NCBI RefSeq assembly: GCF_008297955.1
Contig: NZ_VTPY01000005.1
Location: 186,001-250,000 of the forward strand
Length of the DNA: 64,000 nt
Origin: Billgrantia pellis
GTDB taxonomy: Bacteria; Pseudomonadota; Gammaproteobacteria; Pseudomonadales; Halomonadaceae
Reading direction: 5' to 3'
Positions 45,820 to 54,476 of the stretch are shown here, in pieces (the first letter of the stretch is position 1; every line of letters starts with the position of its first letter). The notes under the pieces are model-generated. The model had not been told where the DNA came from and made no database searches. It saw only the letters and a list, made by a program, of their open reading frames with translations. The translations under genes and the position numbers were made by a program.

Positions 45820-46974
45820 GTGAAGATATTGGTCGATGCCAATGTGCCCGGGGCAGAGGCCTGTTTCGGCCCGCTGGGCGAACTCGTCAGGTTGCCGGGG
45901 CGTGAAATCGATGCCGAAGCGCTGGCAGATGTCGATATCCTGGTAATCCGTTCCATCACACGGCTGAATGCGGCGACACTCGACGCGGCCAAGGCATTCG
46001 GTTCCCCGCTACGCTTCGTCGGAACCTGCACCATCGGTACCGACCATATCGATCAGAAGGCTCTGGCGCGGCATGGTGTCGCCTTTGCCAGCGCGCCGGG
46101 CTGCAACGCCGAAGCGGTGGTCGACTACGTGCTGGGCAGCCTGCTGACATTGGCCGAGCGCCAGGGCTGGCGGCTCAGCGAGCGCCGGGTGGGGATCGTC
46201 GGCGTGGGCAACGTGGGCGGGCGGCTGCTGGCTCGACTCTCCGTCATGGGCATCGCTTGCTTGGCCTGTGATCCACCCAGGGCGGAAGCGGAGGGCACCG
46301 ACGGCTTCGAGGAGCTCGATACCCTGATCGACGCGTGCGACGTGCTTTGCCTGCATACACCGCTCGTTCGCGAAGGCCGCCACGCCACTCGCCATCTATT
46401 GAACGCGCAGCGTATCGCCCGGCTGGCGCCCGGTACGGTGCTGCTCAACGCCGGGCGCGGCGACTGTGTCGACGGGCATGCCCTGCGTCAACGCCTGGCG
46501 GCCGTTGGCGACATCAGCGCCATTCTCGACGTTTGGGAGAACGAGCCGGACATCGCCCCGGCCTTGCGCGACCTCGCGGCGCTGGCCACACCGCACATCG
46601 CCGGTCACAGTCTCGATGGCAAGCTGCGCGGCACCCACCAGATCTATACGGCGCTTTCGCGCTATCTCGGGTTGCCGGCACGGCTTGCCCTGACCGACTT
46701 GCTACCGGTGCCGCCCGTGTCGCGGTTGGCGCTGCAGGGCGGGTTGGCACCGGAGGAGGCATTGCGGCTCTGCCTGCGCACGGTATACGACGTGCGGCGC
46801 GACCATGACAGCCTACGGCGAGAGAGCCGTAGGCTTGGCATGGCCAAGGGCTTCGACGCCTGCCGGGCGAATTACCCGCTGCGTCGGGAGTTTTCGACCC
46901 TTGCGGTCGAGCTGGGCGGGGAGGCGAGTGAAGTGGCGCCGCTGCTCGGAGGGGCAGGCTTTCGCGTGCCATGA
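45820..46974 (+). CDS. pdxB: Erythronate-4-phosphate dehydrogenase
   Basis: A 384-residue NAD-dependent 2-hydroxyacid dehydrogenase, the second enzyme of the DXP-independent pyridoxal phosphate branch. NAD-binding GIVGVGNVGGRLL is near residue 123. The substrate-side block ILVIRSITRLN, and catalytic Arg/Glu/His in LLNAGRGDCVD, VWENEPDI and TPHIAGHS, are visible. A C-terminal dimerisation domain (about 290-384) marks PdxB. GTG start with GAGGAAG upstream. Confidence 0.95.
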   Translation: MKILVDANVPGAEACFGPLGELVRLPGREIDAEALADVDILVIRSITRLNAATLDAAKAFGSPLRFVGTCTIGTDHIDQKALARHGVAFASAPGCNAEAVVDYVLGSLLTLAERQGWRLSERRVGIVGVGNVGGRLLARLSVMGIACLACDPPRAEAEGTDGFEELDTLIDACDVLCLHTPLVREGRHATRHLLNAQRIARLAPGTVLLNAGRGDCVDGHALRQRLAAVGDISAILDVWENEPDIAPALRDLAALATPHIAGHSLDGKLRGTHQIYTALSRYLGLPARLALTDLLPVPPVSRLALQGGLAPEEALRLCLRTVYDVRRDHDSLRRESRRLGMAKGFDACRANYPLRREFSTLAVELGGEASEVAPLLGGAGFRVP

Positions 46975-46999
46975 TCTCGTACCGCTTGCCAGGAAACGT

Positions 47000-47026
47000 A
47001 AAGGGCCCATCCATGATGGGCCCTTT
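47000..47026. terminator. Bidirectional terminator between pdxB and htpX
   Basis: A 12-bp perfect stem (AAAGGGCCCATC/GATGGGCCCTTT) with a CAT loop. The stem's own A and T ends provide the U-tract on either strand for the two convergent genes. Confidence 0.82.
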
Positions 47027-47065
47027 GTGCGAGAGGGAGCCGCCAGATACGGCGGCTCTCGATGC

Positions 47066-47968
47066 TTAACGATAGGCCGCCTCTTTCAAGGCACGAATGC
47101 GGTCGTCCAGCGGGGGGTGGCTGGCGAAAAGGCGCTCCATGATCTTGCGCGTCTGGCCGGCATTGATGCCGAAGGCGGTCAGGGTTTCCGGCATCTGGTT
47201 GGGCATGTCGCTCTCGGCCTTGAGCCGTGCCAGGGCATTGATCATCGCGCCGCTGCCGGCGAGCTGGGCCCCCGCAGCATCGGCACGGTATTCGCGAAAG
47301 CGCGAGAACCATGCCACGATGGCCGAGGCGACCAAGCCAAACACGATCTCGGCGACGATCACCACGGCGAAGTAGCCCATGAAGCCGAGACCGCCCTGAC
47401 CGTCGCTGCGAGAGCGCAGGAAATTGTCCACCAGGTGCGCCACCACCCTTGCGAAGAACATCACGAAGGTATTCACCACGCCTTGGATCAGTGCCAGGGT
47501 GACCATGTCACCGTTGGCCACATGGCCGATCTCATGGGCCAGCACCGCGCGCACTTCCTCGGGGCGCATGCGATTGAGCAGCCCTGCGGAGACGGCCACC
47601 AGAGCGTCGTCCTTGTTCCAGCCGGTAGCGAAGGCGTTGGACTGCTGGGCGGGGAAAATGCCCACTTCCGGCATCTTGATCCCGGCTTGCTGCGAGAGTT
47701 CGGCCACGGTATCGAGCAGCCACTTCTCGGTAGCGTTGCTCGGTTGCTTGATCACTACCGTGCCGGTCGAGCGCTTGGCCATCCACTTGGAGATGAACAG
47801 CGAGATCATCGAACCGGCCATGCCGAAGATGAAGCAGAAGATCAGTAGGGCGTTGAAATTCATGCCCTGCTCGGTCAGGTAGCCCTCCACGCCGAGCAGG
47901 CGCAGCGTGATGCTGGCGACGAGTATCACCGCCAGGTTGGTGCCCAGGAAGAGCAATATTCGCATCAT
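47066..47968 (-). CDS. htpX: Membrane-bound zinc metalloprotease HtpX
   Basis: A 300-residue M48 protease of the inner membrane that degrades misfolded membrane proteins. The Zn motif HEIGH is at residues 145-149, and the third ligand Glu lies in [11 protein letters not shown]. Two N-terminal membrane segments (6-25 and 38-60) and two more around 155-215 are predicted. It lies upstream of nothing on its strand and shares the alaA-htpX direction. Confidence 0.96.
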   Translation of the reverse strand: MMRILLFLGTNLAVILVASITLRLLGVEGYLTEQGMNFNALLIFCFIFGMAGSMISLFISKWMAKRSTGTVVIKQPSNATEKWLLDTVAELSQQAGIKMPEVGIFPAQQSNAFATGWNKDDALVAVSAGLLNRMRPEEVRAVLAHEIGHVANGDMVTLALIQGVVNTFVMFFARVVAHLVDNFLRSRSDGQGGLGFMGYFAVVIVAEIVFGLVASAIVAWFSRFREYRADAAGAQLAGSGAMINALARLKAESDMPNQMPETLTAFGINAGQTRKIMERLFASHPPLDDRIRALKEAAYR

Positions 47969-48101
47969 CGTCGGAAAACTCCGGTCGTCATGAGAGTCGG
48001 GGACCGTGGAAGCACGGCCTGTAATCTGCTGATTAGATACGGCTCGTTAAGGGATATTTCAAGAGCATAGCGTCATTCGGCTCGCGGCGGCGTCTGGCGG
48101 T

Positions 48102-49334
48102 TCATTGACGGTAGCGAGACAGAAAGCGGGCGAAGCGATCCAGGGCATCGCCGAGCTGATCGGCCCAGGGCAGGGTGACGATGCGCACATGATCCGGCTC
48201 CGGCCAGTTGAAGGCCGTGCCTTGCACCAGCAGGATCTTCTCCTGCAGCAGCAGGTCGAGCACCAGCTTCTGGTCGTCCTGAATGGGATAGATGGTTGGG
48301 TCGAGCCGCGGAAAGGCGTAGAGCGCACCCTTGGCCTTGGTGCACGATACCCCGGGGATGGCGTTGAGCTTCTCATAGGTGATGTCGCGCTGGGCCAACA
48401 GCCGCCCGCCGGGCAGGATCAGGTCGTTGATCGACTGATAGCCGCCGAGCGCCGTCTGGATGGCGTGCTGGGCCGGCACATTGGCGCACAGGCGCATCGA
48501 GGCGAGCATGTTGATGCCCTGGACGTAGTCGCGCGCACGCTGCATGGCGACACTGCCGGAGAGAATCATCCATCCGGAGCGGAAACCGGCGCAGCGATAG
48601 CTCTTGGACAGCCCGTTCATGGTTACCACCAGCTGGTCCTCATCGGCCAGCGCAGCGGTGGAGACATGCTTGATGCCATCATAGAGGATCTTGTCGTAGA
48701 TCTCGTCGGAGAACACCACCAGGTCGTGCTCGCGAGCCACTTCGAGCATCTCGCGCACCACTTCGGGTGGGTAGACCGCGCCGGTGGGGTTATTGGGATT
48801 GATGATTACCAGGGCCCGGGTATGGCCGGTCACCTTGGAGCGCAGATCGGTGATGTCCGGCGCCCAGTCGGCCTGCTCATCGCAGCGGTAGTGCACGCCA
48901 CGGCCGCCGGCGAGGTTGGCGGCCGCCGTCCACAGGGGATAGTCGGGAGCGGGAATCAGCACCTCGTCACCGTCATTGAGCAGCGCCTGCAGCGCCATTA
49001 CGATCAGCTCGGAAACGCCGTTGCCAATGAAGATGTCCTCGATGCCGACGCCCGGAATCTCCTTGCGCTGGCACTCCTGCATGATCGCCTTGCGCGCCGA
49101 ATAGAGCCCCTTGGAATCGCAGTAACCCTGGGCGGTGGGCAGGTTGCGCATCACGTCCTGGAGAATTTCCTCAGGCGCCTCGAAGCCGAATGGTGCCGGG
49201 TTGCCGATGTTGAGCTTGAGGATGCGCTGACCTTCGTCTTCCAACCGCTTGGCGTGCTCGAGCACGGGGCCGCGGATGTCGTAGCAGACGTTGTCGAGCT
49301 TGTGCGATTTCCTGAAGAGAGGGGGCGTGTCCAT
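48102..49334 (-). CDS. alaA: Alanine transaminase, AlaA-type PLP aminotransferase
   Basis: A 410-residue fold-type I aminotransferase very close to E. coli AlaA (glutamate-pyruvate). LFRKSHKLDNVCYDIRGPVL is the family N-terminus. NIGNPAPFGF, PAPDYPLWTAA, INPNNPTGAVY and the PLP-Lys motif NGLSKSYRCAG follow. I chose the ATG at 49334; the frame is open 150 bp further upstream, but that part does not resemble the family. It is followed by htpX on the same strand. Confidence 0.93.
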   Translation of the reverse strand: MDTPPLFRKSHKLDNVCYDIRGPVLEHAKRLEDEGQRILKLNIGNPAPFGFEAPEEILQDVMRNLPTAQGYCDSKGLYSARKAIMQECQRKEIPGVGIEDIFIGNGVSELIVMALQALLNDGDEVLIPAPDYPLWTAAANLAGGRGVHYRCDEQADWAPDITDLRSKVTGHTRALVIINPNNPTGAVYPPEVVREMLEVAREHDLVVFSDEIYDKILYDGIKHVSTAALADEDQLVVTMNGLSKSYRCAGFRSGWMILSGSVAMQRARDYVQGINMLASMRLCANVPAQHAIQTALGGYQSINDLILPGGRLLAQRDITYEKLNAIPGVSCTKAKGALYAFPRLDPTIYPIQDDQKLVLDLLLQEKILLVQGTAFNWPEPDHVRIVTLPWADQLGDALDRFARFLSRYRQ

Positions 49335-49398
49335 TGAGGTGTCCGAATTCCTGTCATGTCCGGTGGCTCCGGTCAGGCGGGTTGCCGAAGCTCGTTGA

Positions 49399-50379
49399 TT
49401 ATGCGGGGTTGCCGCCTTCTCCGCTATGCTCATCGGCCGCATCTGGTGTGATGCCGTCAACGGCTGCGGGAGCGGGAAGGTCATCCGGTGTCTCGAGTGT
49501 CAGGCGACCGAGCTTGCCGTCGCGCAGTTCGTGCAACAGCACTTCGGCGCCACGGTGCAGGTCCACTTCACCACCTGGGCGCAGCCCGCCGCGGCGAGAG
49601 GCGATCTCGCCGAGGATCGCGTGGCCGTCGAATCCGGCCACCGCCAGCAGGTCGACGCGCAGGGGGCCATCGGCCTCGACCCGTGCGGCCTCGGGATTTG
49701 GACTGTAGCGCGGCAGCTCACCGAGCTTGTAGCGGGCCTTGAGCGCCTGGGGATAGCGTCGGGCTAGTTCGGCGGCGGTGACCACCCCCACGTCGACGTA
49801 GTCGATGGCCGTGTCGCGGATGGCGCCGGTGGCCGCCAGGCGATAGGCGCTGGCCTGGTCCTCGATCTTGGGCCACAGCACCCCGGGAGTATCGATCAGC
49901 GCCACGCGACCCTGAATCCGCACTTTCTGCTGACGCTTGGTCACCGCCGGCTCGTTGCCGGTCTTGGCAATGGCCTTGCCGGCCAGGCCGTTGATCAGAG
50001 TCGACTTGCCCACGTTGGGAATGCCCATGACCATGACCCGGACGTCGCGATCCGCGCGCACCTGCCCGGCCAGCTCATGGCACAGCTTGGGGATGCGCCT
50101 GAGCTCGCGGGCGTTGGTGGTGGTCACGGCGAGTGCCCGGGTGTCCGGCAGCGAATCGAAGTAGGCGACCCATTCGCGGGTGCGTTCAGGGTCGGCCAGG
50201 TCGGCTCGCGAGAGAACCTTGAGCACCGGCTTGTGGCGCGTGAGGCCGGCGAGCATGGGGTTGGCGCTGGAGTAGGGCAGGCGGGCGTCGAGGACTTCGA
50301 TCGCCACGTCGATCTCCGGCAGCGCCTCCTGGATCTGTCGGCGCGCCTTGTTCATGTGTCCCGGGTACCAGCCGAGCAT
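49399..50379 (-). CDS. ylqF: Ribosome biogenesis GTPase YlqF/RbgA-like
   Basis: A 326-residue circularly permuted GTPase. The order is G4-like VLSRADLAD (about residue 56) before G1 GIPNVGKST (about 120) and G3 DTPGVLWP (about 165). The N-terminus MLGWYPGHMNKARRQI is diagnostic. B. subtilis RbgA acts in late 50S assembly. AGGAG lies 6 nt before the ATG. The C-terminal tail past about residue 300 is acidic and poorly conserved. Confidence 0.92.
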   Translation of the reverse strand: MLGWYPGHMNKARRQIQEALPEIDVAIEVLDARLPYSSANPMLAGLTRHKPVLKVLSRADLADPERTREWVAYFDSLPDTRALAVTTTNARELRRIPKLCHELAGQVRADRDVRVMVMGIPNVGKSTLINGLAGKAIAKTGNEPAVTKRQQKVRIQGRVALIDTPGVLWPKIEDQASAYRLAATGAIRDTAIDYVDVGVVTAAELARRYPQALKARYKLGELPRYSPNPEAARVEADGPLRVDLLAVAGFDGHAILGEIASRRGGLRPGGEVDLHRGAEVLLHELRDGKLGRLTLETPDDLPAPAAVDGITPDAADEHSGEGGNPA

Positions 50380-50449
50380 GGACCACTCCTGCAAACGTAC
50401 GAGGCCGCCTATCATAGCAGAAGGGCGGCCTCGGCAGGGGGCGGTGCGG

Positions 50450-50851
50450 TTACTCGCCGGGATGAAAGGCGATCGCCACCGAGTTGATGCAGTAGCGCAG
50501 CCCGGTGGTCTGGGGTGGGCCGTCGGGGAAGACGTGACCCAGGTGGGCGTCGCAGTGTGCGCACACCACCTCGGTGCGGCGCATGCCATGGGAGTCATCG
50601 AAGCGCTCCTCCACCGCGGCCTGGCCGAGCGGACGGTCGAAGCTCGGCCAGCCGCAATGGGCCTCGAACTTGTGCTCGTTCTCGAACAGCGGGGCGTTGC
50701 AGCAGACGCAGTGGTAGATGCCGTGCTCGTCGCTGACCTGGTAGTCGCCGGAGAAGGGGGGCTCGGTGCCCTGTTGTCGCGTCACGCGGTACTGCTCCGG
50801 GGTGAGCTGGGCTCGCCATTCAGCGTCGCTCTTCTCGATCTTCTTGCGCAT
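50450..50851 (-). CDS. msrB: Peptide-methionine (R)-S-oxide reductase MsrB
   Basis: A 133-residue cytosolic reductase for the R epimer of methionine sulfoxide. Zinc is held by two CxxC pairs, HCVCC (48/51) and CAHC (97/100). The catalytic Cys121 is in RYCINS, and HCGWPSF near 66 is conserved. AGGAGAGAGG precedes the chosen ATG. It complements the exported MsrA at 2.6 kb. Confidence 0.95.
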   Translation of the reverse strand: MRKKIEKSDAEWRAQLTPEQYRVTRQQGTEPPFSGDYQVSDEHGIYHCVCCNAPLFENEHKFEAHCGWPSFDRPLGQAAVEERFDDSHGMRRTEVVCAHCDAHLGHVFPDGPPQTTGLRYCINSVAIAFHPGE

Positions 50852-50935
50852 GTCCTCTCTCCTGCTGGTGCGACTCGTCATCAGACACCGAAAGTCTGGC
50901 TGCTTTCCACTCCATCGGCCAACTCAGGCCGACTG

Positions 50936-50964
50936 TTGACAGCCCCGAAGGGCTTGAGTAACAT
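50936..50964 (+). promoter_or_regulatory. Strong sigma-70 promoter of the tRNA-Glu/Gly array
   Basis: TTGACA, a 17-bp spacer and TAACAT, ending 37 bp before the first tRNA. The -35 is perfect and spacing ideal, as expected for stable RNA. Confidence 0.8.
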
Positions 50965-51001
50965 TCGCGCCACCTCGTTGAGGCGAGAGCGAGACGGCTG
51001 C

Positions 51002-51077
51002 GTCCCATTCGTCTAGTGGTCCAGGACACCGCCCTTTCACGGCGGGAACAGGGGTTCGAACCCCCTATGGGACGCCA
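51002..51077 (+). tRNA. tRNA-Glu (anticodon TTC), copy 1
   Basis: 76 nt with encoded CCA. The acceptor pair GTCCCAT/ATGGGAC, anticodon loop CTTTCAC and T-loop GTTCGAA are all in place. Identical to copy 2. Confidence 0.97.
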
Positions 51078-51111
51078 CTCGTTTCGTTGCTGATTCAACA
51101 GGTACCGGAGT

Positions 51112-51186
51112 GCGGGAATAGCTCAGTGGTAGAGCATCGCCTTGCCAAGGCGAGGGTCGGGAGTTCGAATCTCCTTTCCCGCTCCA
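51112..51186 (+). tRNA. tRNA-Gly (anticodon GCC), copy 1
   Basis: 75 nt with encoded CCA. Acceptor GCGGGAA/TTTCCCGC, anticodon loop TTGCCAA and T-loop GTTCGAA are clear. The same sequence recurs in copies 2 and 3. Confidence 0.97.
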
Positions 51187-51218
51187 AATCCTGTTTCGGC
51201 AGGTGGGTAGGTCAGGTG

Positions 51219-51267
51219 AAGGTCGGGAGCTGGTGCGCCAGTCCGATCGATCTCCTTTCCCGCTCCA
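51219..51267 (+). pseudogene. Decayed tRNA-Gly 3' fragment
   Basis: The sequence GGTCGGGAG, then ATCTCCTTTCCCGCTCCA, matches the 3' half of the neighbouring tRNA-Gly genes exactly. About 20 nt, including a small CTGG/CCAG hairpin, replace the 5-nt TTCGA T-loop, and the 5' half is missing. It cannot fold as a tRNA and is best read as a remnant of an extra tRNA-Gly copy. Confidence 0.8.
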
Positions 51268-51272
51268 GTTGC

Positions 51273-51348
51273 GTCCCATTCGTCTAGTGGTCCAGGACAC
51301 CGCCCTTTCACGGCGGGAACAGGGGTTCGAACCCCCTATGGGACGCCA
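51273..51348 (+). tRNA. tRNA-Glu (anticodon TTC), copy 2
   Basis: 76 nt, identical to copy 1, with encoded CCA. It starts 5 bp after the tRNA-Gly remnant. Confidence 0.97.
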
Positions 51349-51407
51349 TCTTCCGGTTGCGACAGCATATAGCGGTTGCATCCTGGATAGCATAGACTGT
51401 CGTGCAT

Positions 51408-51482
51408 GCGGGAATAGCTCAGTGGTAGAGCATCGCCTTGCCAAGGCGAGGGTCGGGAGTTCGAATCTCCTTTCCCGCTCCA
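51408..51482 (+). tRNA. tRNA-Gly (anticodon GCC), copy 2
   Basis: 75 nt, identical to copy 1, with encoded CCA. Confidence 0.97.
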
Positions 51483-51520
51483 TCACCACCAAGGTGATGC
51501 TGTCATGGTCTGGCTTCTGC

Positions 51521-51596
51521 GTCCCATTCGTCTAGTGGCCTAGGACACCGCCCTTTCACGGCGGGAACAGGGGTTCGAACCCCCTATGGGACGCCA
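51521..51596 (+). tRNA. tRNA-Glu (anticodon TTC), copy 3, D-loop variant
   Basis: 76 nt with encoded CCA. It differs from copies 1 and 2 at two D-loop positions (GTGGCCTAGG for GTGGTCCAGG); all stems are intact. Confidence 0.97.
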
Positions 51597-51619
51597 CCTC
51601 GATTTGCTGTATCGATCAA

Positions 51620-51694
51620 GCGGGAATAGCTCAGTGGTAGAGCATCGCCTTGCCAAGGCGAGGGTCGGGAGTTCGAATCTCCTTTCCCGCTCCA
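51620..51694 (+). tRNA. tRNA-Gly (anticodon GCC), copy 3
   Basis: 75 nt, identical to copies 1 and 2, with encoded CCA. No clear terminator follows before the ABC gene at 51856; a run of T at about 51740 has no strong stem. Confidence 0.97.
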
Positions 51695-51855
51695 ACATCT
51701 CTTCCGCCTTATCAATGCCAAGGCTCCCCCTCACAAATTTTTTGATGACCTTGCCCATGGGCGAGGCATGTTGCGTTTTTCCTGGGCCAGGCTTGAAAAA
51801 TTCCTTCGCGCCCTAATCTCTTGAACTCGTTTTCCATCTAAACCAAGGATATCCC

Positions 51856-52815
51856 ATGGCCGAACCGGCGCTGTCGATCCGTGGCCTGACCAAGGTCTAC
51901 GGCAACGGCTTTCACGCCCTGAAGGGTATCGACCTCGACGTCGAGCAGGGCGATTTCTTCGCTCTGTTGGGCCCAAATGGGGCCGGAAAATCCACCACCC
52001 TAGGCGTAGTGTGCTCGCTGGTTCAGAAGACCGCCGGCCAGGTCTCGATCTTTGGCATCGACATCGACCGCGACTTCGCTCGCGCCAAATACCACTTGGG
52101 CGTGGTGCCGCAGGAATTCAACTTCAACCAGTTCGAGAAGGTGATCGACATCGTACTGGCACAGGCGGGCTACTACGGCATGCCGCGGCGCGAGGCGCTG
52201 CCCCGTGCCGAAACGCTGCTCAAGGATCTGGGCCTGTGGGACAAGCGCAACGGCAGCGCACGCATGCTCTCCGGCGGCATGAAGCGCCGCCTGATGATCG
52301 CCCGCGCGCTGATGCATCGTCCCAAGCTGTTGATTCTCGACGAGCCCACCGCCGGGGTCGATATCGAGTTGCGCCGCAGCATGTGGGAATACATGCGCCG
52401 CATCAACCGAGACGAGGGCACCACTATCATCCTCACGACGCATTATCTCGAGGAAGCCGAGAGCCTGTGCCGCAACGTGGCCATCATCAACCACGGCGAG
52501 ATCGTGCGTAACACCAGCGTGCGCGGCCTGCTGGCCGAACTCGACACCGAGACCTTCCTGCTCGACTTGGCCCATCCGGTGGACGAGGCTCCAGCGGTAG
52601 AGGGTTTCGAGGTGCGGCAGGTGGATAGTGCCCAGCTCGCCGTGGTGGTGCACCGAGGCCAGCAACTCAACGATGTGTTCACCGCCTTGGGCGAGTGCGG
52701 CATCGTGGTTGTCTCCATGCGCAATCGGGCCAATCGGCTAGAGGAAATGTTCGTTTCCATGGTGGAGGAGGGAAACCGGTCCAGCCTGGCCGAAAAGGCG
52801 GAGGTGAGCCAATGA
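51856..52815 (+). CDS. ABC exporter ATP-binding protein (YadG-like)
   Basis: A 319-residue ABC-2 type ATPase. Walker A GPNGAGKST is near residue 39, signature LSGGMKRR near 140, Walker B LLILDEPT near 160, and the switch His in TTHYLEE. The C-terminal extension after residue 230 is typical of the DrrA/YadG group. AAGGA precedes the ATG. It overlaps the permease gene by 4 bp. Substrate unknown; group members export drugs, polysaccharides or lipids. Confidence 0.9.
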   Translation: MAEPALSIRGLTKVYGNGFHALKGIDLDVEQGDFFALLGPNGAGKSTTLGVVCSLVQKTAGQVSIFGIDIDRDFARAKYHLGVVPQEFNFNQFEKVIDIVLAQAGYYGMPRREALPRAETLLKDLGLWDKRNGSARMLSGGMKRRLMIARALMHRPKLLILDEPTAGVDIELRRSMWEYMRRINRDEGTTIILTTHYLEEAESLCRNVAIINHGEIVRNTSVRGLLAELDTETFLLDLAHPVDEAPAVEGFEVRQVDSAQLAVVVHRGQQLNDVFTALGECGIVVVSMRNRANRLEEMFVSMVEEGNRSSLAEKAEVSQ

Positions 52816-53585
52816 ATCCCACCCAGGTGGCCATCGCTCTCTGGACTGTGGTGTACAAGGAAATCAAGCGTTTCACGCGTATCTGGCCGCAAACCCTGTT
52901 GCCGCCTTCGATCACCATGACCATGTACTTCATCATTTTTGGCAGCCTGATCGGCTCGCGTATCGGCGAGATGGACGGCTTTAGCTACATGGACTTCATC
53001 GTGCCGGGGTTGATCATGATGGCGGTGATCACCAACAGCTACTCCAACGTGGCCTCGTCATTCTTTTCCAACAAGTTTCAGCGCAGCGTGGAAGAGATGA
53101 TGGTCTCGCCCATGCCCAATTGGGTGATTCTCGCCGGCTTCGTGCTTGGCGGCATGGCCCGTGGCCTGGGTGTCGGGTTGATCGTCACTATCGTGTCGCT
53201 GTTCTTCACCCGCATCAGCGTGGCGCATCCGCTATTGACGATCGGAGTGGTGGTACTCACCGCCGCGCTGTTCTCCATCGGCGGCTTCATCAATGCGCTG
53301 CTGGCCGACAAGTTCGACGATGTCTCCATCGTGCCGACCTTCGTGCTGACACCGTTGACCTACCTGGGCGGGGTGTTCTACTCGATCTCGCTGCTGCCGC
53401 CGTTCTGGCAGGGCGCTTCGCTGCTCAACCCGATCCTGTATATGGTCAATGTGTTTCGCCACGGCTTCCTGGGAGTTTCCGACATCCCGGTAGGCTGGGC
53501 GCTGGCCGCTATTGTCGCTTTCATCGTCGCGCTCTTTGTCATCGCGCTGTGGATGCTGGAGCAGGGCAAAGGTATCCGATCATGA
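52812..53585 (+). CDS. ABC-2 type permease (YadH-like)
   Basis: A 257-residue permease with about six membrane segments and the ABC-2 pattern: an N-terminal VVYKEIKRFTRIWPQT coupling region, PGLIMMAVITNSYSN, and a C-terminal FYSISLLPPFWQ before the last segments. It is joined to the ATPase (ATGA) and to queF (ATGA), so three genes are translationally chained. Confidence 0.9.
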   Translation: MNPTQVAIALWTVVYKEIKRFTRIWPQTLLPPSITMTMYFIIFGSLIGSRIGEMDGFSYMDFIVPGLIMMAVITNSYSNVASSFFSNKFQRSVEEMMVSPMPNWVILAGFVLGGMARGLGVGLIVTIVSLFFTRISVAHPLLTIGVVVLTAALFSIGGFINALLADKFDDVSIVPTFVLTPLTYLGGVFYSISLLPPFWQGASLLNPILYMVNVFRHGFLGVSDIPVGWALAAIVAFIVALFVIALWMLEQGKGIRS

Positions 53586-54418
53586 GTCGCCACCGTCCCG
53601 ATACGCTTGAACATTCCCCGCTGGGGCGCGAGTCCGCTTACCCGGAGCGTTACGATGCCCGGCTGCTCTATCCCATTCCCCGTGCCGCCAATCGGGCGCC
53701 GCTGGGCATCGAGGAGGGCAAGCTGCCCTTCATCGGCGAGGACGAGTGGCATGCCTTCGAAGTCTCCTGGCTCAACGCCCGTGGCAAGCCGCTGGTCGCC
53801 GTGGCGCGCTTCCGCTTGCCCGCCGAGTCGCCCAACCTGATCGAGTCGAAATCGTGGAAGCTTTATCTCAACGGCTTCAATCAGACCCGCTTCGAAAGCC
53901 TCGAGCAGGTGATCGCGTTGCTCGAGCGCGACCTGGCCCAGGCGGCCGGGGCGCCAGTCACGGTGGAACTGTTCGGCGTTGATGACGAAGCGCTCGCCGC
54001 GTGCCGGCTGCCGGGCGAGTGCCTCGACGAGCTCGATGTCGAGATCGACGACTACACGCCCAGCGCCGAGTACCTACGGGTGGGGGAGGAGATCGTCGAG
54101 GAGACGCTCTATTCGCACCTACTCAAGTCCAACTGCCCGGTGACCGGCCAGCCCGATTGGGGCAGCGTGCTGATCCGCTACCGCGGCCCCAAGCTCGAGC
54201 GCGAGGGTCTGCTGCGCTACCTGATCGGTTATCGCCAGCATCAGGACTTCCACGAGCACTGCGTGGAGCACATTTTCACCGACCTGATGGCCCGCGCTCG
54301 TCCCGAGCGGCTGTTGGTGCTGGCACGCTACGTGCGTCGCGGCGGGCTCGACATCAGCCCCTGGCGTGCCACGCCTGGGGAGTGTCCACCCGAGTCCCTT
54401 CGCTTGGCACGACAGTGA
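53582..54418 (+). CDS. queF: NADPH-dependent 7-cyano-7-deazaguanine reductase
   Basis: A 278-residue bimodular (YqfF/E. coli-type) QueF that reduces preQ0 to preQ1 in queuosine synthesis. The QueF motif ESKSWKLYL is at residues 88-96, and the nucleophile Cys185 with Asp192 lies in SNCPVTGQPDWGS. A C-terminal HEHCVEHIFTDL is also conserved. The start overlaps the ABC permease stop. The other queuosine genes are not in the window. Confidence 0.95.
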   Translation: MSRHRPDTLEHSPLGRESAYPERYDARLLYPIPRAANRAPLGIEEGKLPFIGEDEWHAFEVSWLNARGKPLVAVARFRLPAESPNLIESKSWKLYLNGFNQTRFESLEQVIALLERDLAQAAGAPVTVELFGVDDEALAACRLPGECLDELDVEIDDYTPSAEYLRVGEEIVEETLYSHLLKSNCPVTGQPDWGSVLIRYRGPKLEREGLLRYLIGYRQHQDFHEHCVEHIFTDLMARARPERLLVLARYVRRGGLDISPWRATPGECPPESLRLARQ

Positions 54419-54476
54419 GCCGGGCAACTGGTAAAGTCCGGTCAATCCTTCTCCACGACCTGGCATAGGAGACCGT

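Noticed and set aside
51187..51272. A fourth functional tRNA-Gly
   Set aside because: Only the 3' third matches, the T-loop is replaced by 20 nt, and there is no D or anticodon arm.
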